A program made the translations under genes and the position numbers. A stretch of 44,242 nucleotides of DNA from Erysipelotrichaceae bacterium (GTDB lineage Bacteria; Bacillota_I; Bacilli_A; Erysipelotrichales; Erysipelotrichaceae), in contig JARKSP010000009.1 of the NCBI GenBank assembly GCA_029974225.1, positions 1-44,242 on the forward strand, given 5' to 3'. This document shows positions 11,723 through 21,206 of this stretch, in pieces; positions within the stretch are counted from its first letter, which is position 1, and each line of letters starts with the position of its first letter. The notes beneath the pieces are model-generated. The model ran no database searches, was not told where the DNA came from, and worked only from the letters and a program-made list of their open reading frames with translations.

Positions 11723-13213
11723 TTATTTGCCAGGACGATAAAGTTTTTTGGTCTGATATTTCGGTTCACAGGTAACCATCATGCCTAGCTTTCTTAAAGT
11801 ATTCATATCAACTGCTGCCAGAATCACTGATGAATGAAGCTGACTTCCCTTTAGTTTTGGAAGAGCATTGATTGCCTGATAGGCAGCCGGATTCATCTGA
11901 GCACTGATTGTCAGAGCAATCAGAACTTCATCAACATGCAGTCTCGGATTATTATTGCCCAGATAATCAACTTTAAGATGCTGAACCGGCTCGATAATAT
12001 TTGGCGAAAGCAGCATTGTATCGTCATTGATGTTACAGATGTGTTTTAAAGCATTTAATATCGCTGCACTGGCAGCTCCCAGCAGTGAAGAGTTTTTGCC
12101 GGTAACAATTACACCATCAGTCAGCTCGATAGCAACTGCCGGTCCATTTGTCTCTTCGGCCTTATTCAAAGCGATGGCAACAGTCTTTCGGTCACTGATA
12201 TTTACACCGGCTTTATTCATGATGGCCTGCATTTTATTTAAAACATTTTCTTCGATATATCCATTTCTAAAATCCACTAAAGCTCTATAATATCTTCTGA
12301 TAATCTCATCATTGGCGGCTTTTTTAGCTACTTCCTCATCAGTTATGCAGAAGCCGATCATATTCACACCCATGTCTGTTGGCGAATTATAAACATCTTC
12401 ATTGGTAATCTGCTTTAGAATTTTTGACAAAACCGGAAATACTTCGACATCTCTGTTATAGTTGGTAGCCATAATTCCGTATTTTTCCAGATGATATGGG
12501 TCAATCATGTTGACATCATCCAAATCAATAGTAGCCGCTTCATAGGCCAGGTGAACCGGATGTGAAAGTGGCAGGTTGAAAATTGGAAATGTTTCGAATT
12601 TGGCATAGCCGGCCGTGATACCGCGAACACGTTCATAATAAAGCTGGCTTAAACAGACTGCCATTTTACCGGAACCTGGACCGGGAGCGGTAACTACCAC
12701 CAGCGGTCTTTCGGTTTCGATATACTCGTTTTTACCATAACCCTCTTCAGAAACAATTAAATCCACAGCATTCGGATATCCTTCGATAGAGTAATGCAGA
12801 TAGACACTGATATCCATTCTCTCTAACAGTCTTTTGAAGTTATCAACAACCGGCAATGAAACATATTGAGTAATTACTACTGAACCGACTTCAAAACCAA
12901 TGGCTCTGAAAGCGTCAATCATTCTTAAGACTTCCTGGTCGTAAGTAATGTTTAAATCACCCCTTTTTTTGTTTCGTTCAATATCATGGGCGTTAATAAC
13001 AATGATGATTTCAATCTTATCTTTTAAAGCAGACAACATCTGAATCTTCAGATCCTTAGGAAATCCCGGTAAAACTCTGGAAGCATGTCCATCATCAAAC
13101 AGCTTTCCCCCATATTCCAGATATAGTTTGTTGTCAAAACGATTTACACGTTCCATTATTTTTGCCGATTGCATCTTAATGTATTTTTCACTATCAAAAG
13201 CTATTTGTGCCAT
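11723..13213 (-). CDS. DUF1846 domain-containing protein
   Basis: MAQIAFDSEKYIKMQSAKIMERVNRFDNKLYLEYGGKLFDDGHASRVLPGF is characteristic of the family; SD GGAGGTG before ATG at 13213. Confidence 0.88.
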   Translation of the reverse strand: MAQIAFDSEKYIKMQSAKIMERVNRFDNKLYLEYGGKLFDDGHASRVLPGFPKDLKIQMLSALKDKIEIIIVINAHDIERNKKRGDLNITYDQEVLRMIDAFRAIGFEVGSVVITQYVSLPVVDNFKRLLERMDISVYLHYSIEGYPNAVDLIVSEEGYGKNEYIETERPLVVVTAPGPGSGKMAVCLSQLYYERVRGITAGYAKFETFPIFNLPLSHPVHLAYEAATIDLDDVNMIDPYHLEKYGIMATNYNRDVEVFPVLSKILKQITNEDVYNSPTDMGVNMIGFCITDEEVAKKAANDEIIRRYYRALVDFRNGYIEENVLNKMQAIMNKAGVNISDRKTVAIALNKAEETNGPAVAIELTDGVIVTGKNSSLLGAASAAILNALKHICNINDDTMLLSPNIIEPVQHLKVDYLGNNNPRLHVDEVLIALTISAQMNPAAYQAINALPKLKGSQLHSSVILAAVDMNTLRKLGMMVTCEPKYQTKKLYRPGK

Positions 13214-13265
13214 AGATTTCACCTCCAAACAACATCTTGATTTTAACATAAAAATCTCATTCTTT

Positions 13266-14039
13266 TCAGATAATATTAAACTTTCTCAAAGCTTTAATAA
13301 TTCCATCATTTTCTGCGGTGTCAGTAACATAGTCAGCAATCTTTTTAACGGTATCGTAGCCATTGCCCATGGCAATACCCAGACCGGCATATTCTACCAT
13401 CGTCAGATCGTTGTCGCTATCACCAAAAGCTACACACTGCCGCGCTTTAATACCGGTCAGTTTTTCCAGCATTTCCATTCCTGTTTTTTTGCTTATACCT
13501 TTCTGATCCAGATCAAAGAGAATATAGCTGCCATCAATGACATCCATCTCTTCTTCAAATTCTTTTCTAACCATTTCCATCTGTTCTCTGGTTCCAACCA
13601 GAGCTCCTGCTACCGGTAGAGCATTTTCATCAGGATGCTTATCGACGGAATTCATTTTTAACGAGTTTAATATCTGATCCATCTTTTCAGTATAGACATA
13701 GACATAGCAGCCATCGACAAACTTCCAGAAGATACCGATATGCTGCTTTTGACAAAAATCATTTATTCTTGCAAACAGATTGCCGGCCAGATATTTTGCA
13801 TCCAGGACTCTGAGATCTTTATCTGCAAAAATATGTCCGTTGCAGGCAATGTAGTAATCCGGAAAAATCTTACCCTCAATGGCCGGAATTCCATAGTGAG
13901 GTCTTCCGCTGGCAATGACTACCTTGATACCTTTTCTTTGCAGCAGGTTACAGGCTTCTATGGCACTGTCAACTACCGGTTTGTTTATTCCGGCAGTCAA
14001 GGTTGAATCAACATCCAGAATCACCGCTTTTACATCCAT
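13266..14039 (-). CDS. Cof-type HAD-IIB family hydrolase
   Basis: AVILDVDSTLTAG motif I and VAFGDSDNDLTMVEYAGLGIAMGN motif IV. Confidence 0.88.
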   Translation of the reverse strand: MDVKAVILDVDSTLTAGINKPVVDSAIEACNLLQRKGIKVVIASGRPHYGIPAIEGKIFPDYYIACNGHIFADKDLRVLDAKYLAGNLFARINDFCQKQHIGIFWKFVDGCYVYVYTEKMDQILNSLKMNSVDKHPDENALPVAGALVGTREQMEMVRKEFEEEMDVIDGSYILFDLDQKGISKKTGMEMLEKLTGIKARQCVAFGDSDNDLTMVEYAGLGIAMGNGYDTVKKIADYVTDTAENDGIIKALRKFNII

Positions 14040-14040
14040 T

Positions 14041-14880
14041 TTATTTCTCTCCATAATAGACTACTGTATAACCTAACTTGTAATATTCTGCAAACACTTC
14101 GTCAAAATAAATGTTTATATAATATATTTCATCATATATTGGCTCCAGCTTCATTCGATGTTCATCAAATGAAACCCTGTAGATAACCTGCTCATTATTT
14201 TCCCTAACAACTATGATATCTTTTTTAACATTTAGAACATCATTAAAATCGTAGGGATAAACATAGGTTTCTGTTGCTTTTCCCTGGTCAATCAAAGTAA
14301 AGCCTTTACTTGACACAATATAAGATTTTCCCTCTACCTCTGTTAAAGAGATATATTCAGAATTGAACAGCTGATTTTTACTCAGCAAAGAAAAATCACT
14401 TATACTGTAACAATACAGATAATTGGAATAATCTACCATATAGAAATAGTCCCTGGTCACCAGATAGTTCAGCAAATAGCCTTCCAATTCCTTTTTATTG
14501 CCACCGGCATCAAAGACATTGCACTTACCATCTAAATATACAGCATAGCTGCCATTTTCCAGATAATACAGCAACCTACCCTCTTTGACATAAATATCTT
14601 CTGAAAAGGCAATATTGATGCAGTCAATTGTCTGGTAGTTGTTTTTATCATTTCCGATAAACAGTTTGTCATTAAAATAAACAACCTCATCAACATATTC
14701 GCTTTCCAGTTCATAGATAACTGTGTGCTCATCATCCATAAACAGAATTTTACTATTATTGGTTTCTTCATTCGATAAAATAGCTATTCTGGTATATTTG
14801 GAATATTTATCTTCTTTCTGACAGCCAAAAGAAAAAACAATCAGGGTCACCAGCAACAAAACATATATTTTCTTTTTCAT
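14041..14880 (-). CDS. Putative lipoprotein of unknown function (possible beta-propeller-like repeats)
   Basis: Signal peptide with lipobox LIVFSFGCQKEDK; repeated hydrophobic strands with Y-rich blades. Confidence 0.6.
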   Translation of the reverse strand: MKKKIYVLLLVTLIVFSFGCQKEDKYSKYTRIAILSNEETNNSKILFMDDEHTVIYELESEYVDEVVYFNDKLFIGNDKNNYQTIDCINIAFSEDIYVKEGRLLYYLENGSYAVYLDGKCNVFDAGGNKKELEGYLLNYLVTRDYFYMVDYSNYLYCYSISDFSLLSKNQLFNSEYISLTEVEGKSYIVSSKGFTLIDQGKATETYVYPYDFNDVLNVKKDIIVVRENNEQVIYRVSFDEHRMKLEPIYDEIYYINIYFDEVFAEYYKLGYTVVYYGEK

Positions 14881-15687
14881 TTAGCACCTCTGGTAAACTG
14901 AAACTAAAAAGTCAGCCACACAATCTATTCTATCTAAATTTTCCAGTTTTCTATTGTCTATCATAGATGTTGTATGATAGTAAGGCATCATCCGCCACAA
15001 AGCCAGAATATCCTCAGTATTTTTCAAATCCATAGTATAGGTAATGTTAAACTGTTCAATCAGTTCAAAATCTTCCAGTTTATACCCTTCTTCTTTATTT
15101 AAATATGGTTCTTCATAAACTATCTCTTTAAGTTCAAACAAATGCTTTCTGCCAGCAGTTACCACAATCAGATAGCCGCCTTCTTTTATCACTCTGGCAA
15201 ACTCTTCTGCTGAATAGGGACAGAATACGCTCATAGATCCATCAAGAGTTCCTTCCTCAAAAGGCAGATGGAATACATTGCCGACAAAGCAGGTTGCTGA
15301 CTGACATTTTCTGCTGGTCATTATCACTCCCTTTTTTGAAATATCCGTGCCAAAAAAAGAAATATCCTTACTGCTTCCGGCAAGCAGCTGCTGCAGATAA
15401 TACCCGGTGCCACAGCCGGCATCTAGAAAACAGCTGCCATCTTTAAGGTATTTATCCACCAGCGAAATCAAACAGACAGCCAGCGGTTTATAGTAACCAC
15501 TGTTTAAAAACCGCTCTCGAGCTTTCAAAGATTCAATGTTATCTCCGGCGTTAGCGCTGCTTTTCTGATTGGCTAAAATTAAATTGACATAGCCCTGTCT
15601 GGCAATGTCATAACTGTGATTATTGATGCATCTGTAGCGATTACCGTCTTTGACTAATCTTTGGCGGCACTTGGGACAAAGTAGCAT
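14881..15687 (-). CDS. rlmA: 23S rRNA (guanine-N1)-methyltransferase, RlmA family
   Basis: N-terminal zinc finger CPKCRQRLVKDGNRYRCINNHSYDIARQGYVNLIL and SAM motif FLDAGCGTGYYL. Confidence 0.88.
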   Translation of the reverse strand: MLLCPKCRQRLVKDGNRYRCINNHSYDIARQGYVNLILANQKSSANAGDNIESLKARERFLNSGYYKPLAVCLISLVDKYLKDGSCFLDAGCGTGYYLQQLLAGSSKDISFFGTDISKKGVIMTSRKCQSATCFVGNVFHLPFEEGTLDGSMSVFCPYSAEEFARVIKEGGYLIVVTAGRKHLFELKEIVYEEPYLNKEEGYKLEDFELIEQFNITYTMDLKNTEDILALWRMMPYYHTTSMIDNRKLENLDRIDCVADFLVSVYQRC

Positions 15688-15746
15688 TAAATTACCCTCA
15701 CCACATAATTTTAGCACAAAAAAGAAGAGATTTAAATTCTCTCTTC

Positions 15747-16292
15747 CTAATCATCGATTTTTTCTAAATCGCCGTAATCAATTTCTGTTGGAGTTTCTCG
15801 ACCGAACATGATTGCTAACACGGTAGCTATTTCAGTTTCATTGTCCATCATCTCGACCACACCTTCTACACCTGAGAAAGGTCCGGTTAAAATCCTTACT
15901 CGATCTCCAACCTTATAATTAACAACAATCTTCTGATCGCTTTTGCCGATTCTTCTTAGGACAGCTTCGATTTCTTCTTCAGGAACACTGAATGGTTTTG
16001 CGCCTCCGCCAGAAGATCCGATAAATCCTGTTACTCCCGGGGTGTTTCTTACTACATACCAGGCTTCATCTGTCATAATCATTTCAACAAACAGATAGCC
16101 GGGAAACATATTTTTGACCTTTTCGATTCTTTTACCGTTTTTGTAGTCTACTTCAACATGCTCTGCAATTTCAATTCTAAACAGGCAGTCCTGCAATCCC
16201 ATCGTGACAATCCTTTTTTCCAGGTTATCCTTAACTCTAGCCTCATGGCCGGCATAGGTATTAACAACGTACCATTCTTTTCTTTCTTCCAT
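15747..16292 (-). CDS. nusG: Transcription termination/antitermination protein NusG
   Basis: EWYVVNTYAGHEARVKDNLEKR, MFPGYLFVEM, VRNTPGVTGFIGS, KOW motif. Confidence 0.97.
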   Translation of the reverse strand: MEERKEWYVVNTYAGHEARVKDNLEKRIVTMGLQDCLFRIEIAEHVEVDYKNGKRIEKVKNMFPGYLFVEMIMTDEAWYVVRNTPGVTGFIGSSGGGAKPFSVPEEEIEAVLRRIGKSDQKIVVNYKVGDRVRILTGPFSGVEGVVEMMDNETEIATVLAIMFGRETPTEIDYGDLEKIDD

Positions 16293-16519
16293 TAAACACC
16301 GACTCCTATCATAATCAAGAATTTTGAAACAATTAAGTCACACAGAACAAAGAAAATAGCAAACAGAATACAGAAAGCCAGCACTCGCCCGGTATCGGCT
16401 GCCAACTCTGAAAACTTCGGCCATCTGATTCTTTTTATCTCAGTTGCTACACCTGTGAAAAAACGTGAAACGGGATTCCCGCTGCTTGGTTTATTTTTCT
16501 TACCTTTTGATTTTGCCAT
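16292..16519 (-). CDS. secE: Preprotein translocase subunit SecE
   Basis: VSRFFTGVATEIKRIRWPKFSELAADTGRVL followed by a TM helix; just upstream of nusG. Confidence 0.93.
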   Translation of the reverse strand: MAKSKGKKNKPSSGNPVSRFFTGVATEIKRIRWPKFSELAADTGRVLAFCILFAIFFVLCDLIVSKFLIMIGVGV

Positions 16520-16527
16520 AAATCCTC

Positions 16528-16686
16528 CTACTTGGTTTCTTTATGTAATGTATGCTTCCCGCATTTTTTACAATACTTTAACAGTTCTAAACGTTCCCTT
16601 GAAGTCTTGCGATTCCGACTGGTTGTATAATTCCTTGACAAGCATTCACTACAAGTCATGATTACTTTATTGCTTGTTGAACCCAT
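16528..16686 (-). CDS. rpmG: 50S ribosomal protein L33 (not in ORF track)
   Basis: 52-aa ORF read from the minus strand: [52 protein letters not shown]; zinc-binding CxxC pairs; position sigH-rpmG-secE. Confidence 0.93.
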   Translation of the reverse strand: MGSTSNKVIMTCSECLSRNYTTSRNRKTSRERLELLKYCKKCGKHTLHKETK

Positions 16687-16717
16687 AATCAAAAACACTC
16701 CTTCATTCGTACTATTT

Positions 16718-16746
16718 ACTTTAACATAAACCTACTGTCTAGTCAA
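16718..16746 (-). promoter_or_regulatory. sigma-A-type promoter for rpmG-secE-nusG, overlapping the sigH 3' end
   Basis: Minus strand TTGACT - 17 nt - TAAAGT. Confidence 0.6.
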
Positions 16747-17326
16747 ACAGAGAAGTCAGCTTTTTTCTTATTTTCTGAATATAATTATCAATCGTTTTGG
16801 CTGACACTCCCAATTTGTCAGCCATCTCCTGATAGGTATATCCTTTGGTTTTAAGCTGGAGCACTTTAACCTCTACCTTGTCTAGAATCTCATATACCTC
16901 TTCCAGAAGACAACTGCTCATCGCCAGGGATGCCGGGTCGTTTTTCTGGTCAATCAGATTTACATCTGACAGGTATATTTCTTCCACTTCATTCAGTTTC
17001 ATATCCAATGATAAAATTCTAGAATTATGAGCATAGTTATTTTTCCTTTCTTTTCGATAGGTGGCATACATTTCCCTGGTAATACACATAATCGCAAAGG
17101 TGGAAAAAGCCATATTCTTGTCTTCTTTATAGTAACTGACAGCTGTATAAAGGCCTACCAGCCCTGCCTGAAAGCCATCATCAAAATGGAAAGAGTCTAA
17201 TTTCCTGCGCAACTGATAATACAATTTATAGATGATTGGTTTATAATTTTCAATCAGTTTTTCTAAAGCCCGTTCATCATCACTTCTAATCAAGTACAAT
17301 AACTCATAATCATTATATCTTTCCAT
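16739..17326 (-). CDS. sigH: RNA polymerase sigma factor, SigH-like
   Basis: DGFQAGLVGLYTAVSYYKEDKNMAFSTFAIMCITREM region 2 and YTYQEMADKLGVSAKTIDNYIQKIRKKL region 4; syntenic position. Confidence 0.85.
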   Translation of the reverse strand: MERYNDYELLYLIRSDDERALEKLIENYKPIIYKLYYQLRRKLDSFHFDDGFQAGLVGLYTAVSYYKEDKNMAFSTFAIMCITREMYATYRKERKNNYAHNSRILSLDMKLNEVEEIYLSDVNLIDQKNDPASLAMSSCLLEEVYEILDKVEVKVLQLKTKGYTYQEMADKLGVSAKTIDNYIQKIRKKLTSLFD

Positions 17327-17340
17327 ACTGCCCCTCTTAT

Positions 17341-18066
17341 TTATTTAAGCGGGAATCGTTGACTGTAAATCTGATAAAGCAGAACAGCACAGGCTACAGA
17401 AGCATTCAATGAGCCAATATCACTTTCCATTGGCAGCATAACTCTGATATCACAGTTTTCTTTCACTAACCTACGCATTCCTTTTCCTTCAGAACCGATA
17501 ACCAGCACTATTGGCATATTATAGTCAACACTACGATAATCTACTGCCTCTTGCATATCGGTTCCGATAACCCAATAGCCATTAGCTTTTAAGCTGTTCA
17601 GCGTTTGCGACAGGTTAGTCACCTTGGCAACCTTGACAATGTCAATGGCTCCAACTGATACCTTGGCTACGGTGCTGTTTAAGGAAACACTGCGATTTTT
17701 TTCAATTATTACTCCATCGACCCCAACACAGGCTGCTGTTCTCAATATCGCTCCCAGGTTATGTGGATCTTCCAGACCATCTAAAGCGACCAGCAGAGGC
17801 TGTTTTCCTTGAGGAATGGCTGCAATAATCTCTGCAATCGTGTACGTTTTATATTCTTTTATCTGAGCTATATAACCCTGGTGATTGCCATCTACCAGAT
17901 TATCTAAAAATTTCCTGTCAACTATCTCATAATTGATGTTGTTTTTCTTAGCCAGATACAAGACATCGTCGTCAGTTCTACTCTTTTGAATGTATAATAA
18001 ATCAATCTCTTTATTTCTCTTCAATAAATTTAAAACAACATTTTTCCCATATACCAATTGTGCCAT
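17341..18066 (-). CDS. rlmB: 23S rRNA (guanosine-2'-O)-methyltransferase, SpoU/TrmH family
   Basis: LDGLEDPHNLGAILRTAACVGVDGVII and VIGSEGKGMRRLVKENCDIRVMLPMESDIGSLNASVACAVLLY SpoU motifs. Confidence 0.95.
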   Translation of the reverse strand: MAQLVYGKNVVLNLLKRNKEIDLLYIQKSRTDDDVLYLAKKNNINYEIVDRKFLDNLVDGNHQGYIAQIKEYKTYTIAEIIAAIPQGKQPLLVALDGLEDPHNLGAILRTAACVGVDGVIIEKNRSVSLNSTVAKVSVGAIDIVKVAKVTNLSQTLNSLKANGYWVIGTDMQEAVDYRSVDYNMPIVLVIGSEGKGMRRLVKENCDIRVMLPMESDIGSLNASVACAVLLYQIYSQRFPLK

Positions 18067-18067
18067 A

Positions 18068-18448
18068 TTACTTTTCTCCCAGATTTTTAATAATCTTCCA
18101 TATTTCTTCTATTTTTTGTGTGTTAGATGTCAAAAACCAGTAACCCCATACCGCTTCAAAGCCAGTTGATGTTTTATAGGTAATAATATCCGTGTTTTTT
18201 GGAGCAGCATGGCTCTTCTGGTTTCTGGCTCTTTTATAGATTATAAGTTCCTGCGATGAAAGGAAATTGTTGTCTATCAGATACTGAACTGCCTGAGCCT
18301 GAAACCTGGCGCTGCAATATCTGGCTGCCAGTTTCTGCAGATCATTTACCTTAACTTTTTCTTCGATAATATCCCTTTTGACAATCAGATTATAGTGAGC
18401 GTCGCCAATAAAGGCCAGTTGCAAAGAGCTGTATTCATTTATCTCCAT
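18068..18448 (-). CDS. mrnC: Mini-ribonuclease III
   Basis: LQLAFIGDAHYNLIVKRDI and RARNQKSHAAPKNTDIITYKTSTGFEAVWGYWFLT. Confidence 0.93.
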   Translation of the reverse strand: MEINEYSSLQLAFIGDAHYNLIVKRDIIEEKVKVNDLQKLAARYCSARFQAQAVQYLIDNNFLSSQELIIYKRARNQKSHAAPKNTDIITYKTSTGFEAVWGYWFLTSNTQKIEEIWKIIKNLGEK

Positions 18449-18469
18449 TTTTCTTTTCCTTTCTTTTTG

Positions 18470-18496
18470 AAAAAAGGTTTTTACAAACCTTTTTAC
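18470..18496 (-). terminator. Terminator hairpin immediately at the cysS stop
   Basis: Minus strand TAAAAAGGTTTGTAAAAACCTTTTTTC. Confidence 0.6.
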
Positions 18497-19827
18497 AGAA
18501 TATTTCTTTCCAGCAGAATATCACGTAATCTATCCGCTGTGGCAAAGTCCTTTTGAACTCTTGCCTGATTCCAGTCAGCGTAAATCTTTTTGTCTTCTTC
18601 AGTTAAGATAACTTCATCAATATAAATTCCCAGAATATAAAGCATCTTCCTTATTGCATTATACAGTTTTTCAACTTCAGCAAAATCAACTTCTTTGACT
18701 CTTAAACTCTGATTGAGCAGTTTGACTGTATCAAAGATAACTTTATAACCGTTAGGGGTATTCAAATCGTTGGTCATAGCTTCTAAAAACTGCTGATACA
18801 TCTTTTGATCATACTGCTGGGTAAATTCAACATCCGCCAGCTGTCTTTTGATTTCTACCTGTTTCAGAATTGTTTCAATCTTTGTCAATTCAGCTTTGCT
18901 GGCTTCAAAAGTTTCGTCTGAATAAATCAGGGTGTCACGATATTTAGCACTTAACAGCAGCCATCTGGTCAGATTAGAACCGTTTTCAGCAATAACATCC
19001 TTCGCCCATTGTGTATTTCCTAAAGACTTGCTCATCTTACCGCCTTCAGCTTCCAGCATTCCGTTATGAATCCAGTAATTAGCCAGATGATGATTGTTGC
19101 ACATCTGTGACTGGGTCATCTCATTTTCGTGATGCGGGAACTTCAGATCTCTTCCGCCGCCATGAATATCAATCATATTATGCTCGAATTCTTTAGCAAT
19201 CATTACTACACACTCTGTATGCCAGCCTGGTCGGCCTTTGCCCCAAGGTGAATCCCACTTGATTCCCTCTCCAGTCTTCTTCCATAAAACAAAGTCTAAA
19301 GGACTTCTCTTCTGCTCATTTTCTTCAATTCTGGCACCAACCATCAGATCTTCAGCTTTCTGATGAGATAGTCGTCCATATTTTTCGTCAGAATCTACCG
19401 CAAAGTAAACATCACCGCCTGAAACATAGGCGCTGCCCTTTTTAACCAGTCGATCAATAAAATCAATAATCTCATCAATGGTCTCAGTAACTCTTGGAGT
19501 GGCATCTAAAGGCAATACATTTAAAGATCTTCTGACATCGTTATAGGCATCGATATATCTTTGAGCAATTACTCCCTCATCGACCCCTTCTTCCAGAGCC
19601 TTGTTGATTATTTTATCATCAACATCAGTAAAGTTGCTGACAAACCTGACTTTATAGCCTAAAGCTTCAAACACTCTTCTTAATGTATCAAAAACAACTA
19701 TTGGTCTGGCATTTCCGATATGTGCGTGATTATAGACCGTCGGTCCACAGACATACATCGAAACCTCGCCTTCAATAATCGGCTTAAACTCTTCTACCTG
19801 TAAGGTTAATGAATTATAAAGTTTCAT
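18493..19827 (-). CDS. cysS: Cysteinyl-tRNA synthetase
   Basis: YVCGPTVYNHAHIGNARP (HIGH) and GGKMSKSLGN (KMSKS). Confidence 0.98.
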   Translation of the reverse strand: MKLYNSLTLQVEEFKPIIEGEVSMYVCGPTVYNHAHIGNARPIVVFDTLRRVFEALGYKVRFVSNFTDVDDKIINKALEEGVDEGVIAQRYIDAYNDVRRSLNVLPLDATPRVTETIDEIIDFIDRLVKKGSAYVSGGDVYFAVDSDEKYGRLSHQKAEDLMVGARIEENEQKRSPLDFVLWKKTGEGIKWDSPWGKGRPGWHTECVVMIAKEFEHNMIDIHGGGRDLKFPHHENEMTQSQMCNNHHLANYWIHNGMLEAEGGKMSKSLGNTQWAKDVIAENGSNLTRWLLLSAKYRDTLIYSDETFEASKAELTKIETILKQVEIKRQLADVEFTQQYDQKMYQQFLEAMTNDLNTPNGYKVIFDTVKLLNQSLRVKEVDFAEVEKLYNAIRKMLYILGIYIDEVILTEEDKKIYADWNQARVQKDFATADRLRDILLERNIL

Positions 19828-19994
19828 ACCATTTACCTCCTACTTTTAAATTATAGCATTTTTAACCTTTAATTCAATTGGTTTGGTTTTTCTGTTTTTA
19901 TGTCATTTTTCAAATTTTCAACAATTAAAAAGCTTGGGAAGATTCACAAAATATCTCCCAATAACTTTCAACTACTACATTATTCACTAAGCAT

Positions 19995-21206
19995 TTATTT
20001 TGGAGAAAATGTGTAAACCACAATAAAATGTGCACTTTTTCCTTTATTCTTTCCAGCATTTTCTGTTACGTATACATCAAATTTAACTTCAAAGCCATTA
20101 AAAAGGTCTTCTTCTTTCACTTTATAGAATGCTGATCCAGTGCCAACATCAGGCTTTTCATCTTCCTCAGTAATCTTTGCTGATAAAGAAAGCGTTTCAC
20201 CAACAGTGACCACAATTTGCCCTGATACATATTCGCCATCGATTTTAAATTCATATTCCCATTCGTTGCCTATATTATTATTATCGTCTCGATAATGCGA
20301 TACTTTTACTCTCATCAATTTCTTTGTCCCATCAACAGTAATATCAAATGATGCTTCTACTCCATTTGAAGATGTAACTTTAATTGTTGTTTTTCCACCG
20401 CCAACTGCTACAATATTTCCTGCTTCGTCTACGGTTGCTACGGATTCATCACTAGAACTCCATTTCAATATTTTGTTTTCTGCATCTGACGGATAAATTT
20501 TTTTCTCAACTTTTAGTGTTTCTCCTAATATAAATTCTGTTTTCACTTCAACAAGCTCGATTTTTTCAATCAGTATTGGAACTGTAACAATTACATGAAT
20601 GGAATCAGATCTTATATTACCATCAGCGGACATAGCATATACATTAGTTTCACCACCGCTCAAACCAATAATCTCAAAATATAGAAAATTATCATTAGCT
20701 TTTACAAAGGTAATTGTTGCGACTTCTGGATTATCACTTACAAAAATAACATCTTCAGGCTTAAAACTGTTCTTTGACTTGACATCTACAATCAAATAGC
20801 CGGGAGATTTTTTGCAACTAACCTTGACAGTCACTTCATCGCCTCTAGTAAACGTTAGCTTTTTTATATTGCCAGTATTACTATCTCCAAAACCAGGTGC
20901 GAATATCATTAAATAAATAACCCAAGCTGCTGCAATAATTAAAAACTTAGCTGATTTATTGAGTTTATTACTTTTCAAAAAAACAATTGTAATAGGTATA
21001 GGAAAAACTAACAGCCACAATAATATCCAAAGTACTTTCTTTCCATCTTCATTTGATTTATTATCATTTTTGATTTTTGTCGAACTACTTATAATTTTTA
21101 TACCTTTGTTTTTGGAACCCTTTTTGTTAACACAACCACAATAAGGGCAAAATAAAGCATCATCTTCGATATTTACACCACAATTTATACATTTTCTCAT
21201 ATTCAT
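19995..21206 (-). CDS. Zinc-ribbon membrane protein with Ig-like (Big2-type) domains
   Basis: N-term CINCGVNIEDDALFCPYCGC zinc ribbon, two hydrophobic segments, then LKWSSSDESVATVDEAGNIVAVGGGKTTIKVTSSNG Big2 repeat. Confidence 0.75.
   Translation of the reverse strand: MNMRKCINCGVNIEDDALFCPYCGCVNKKGSKNKGIKIISSSTKIKNDNKSNEDGKKVLWILLWLLVFPIPITIVFLKSNKLNKSAKFLIIAAAWVIYLMIFAPGFGDSNTGNIKKLTFTRGDEVTVKVSCKKSPGYLIVDVKSKNSFKPEDVIFVSDNPEVATITFVKANDNFLYFEIIGLSGGETNVYAMSADGNIRSDSIHVIVTVPILIEKIELVEVKTEFILGETLKVEKKIYPSDAENKILKWSSSDESVATVDEAGNIVAVGGGKTTIKVTSSNGVEASFDITVDGTKKLMRVKVSHYRDDNNNIGNEWEYEFKIDGEYVSGQIVVTVGETLSLSAKITEEDEKPDVGTGSAFYKVKEEDLFNGFEVKFDVYVTENAGKNKGKSAHFIVVYTFSPK

Noticed and set aside
19828-19994. 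Possible T-box upstream of cysS
   Set aside because: No T-box consensus (TGGNACCGCG-like) or specifier stem recognisable, only AT-rich spacer.
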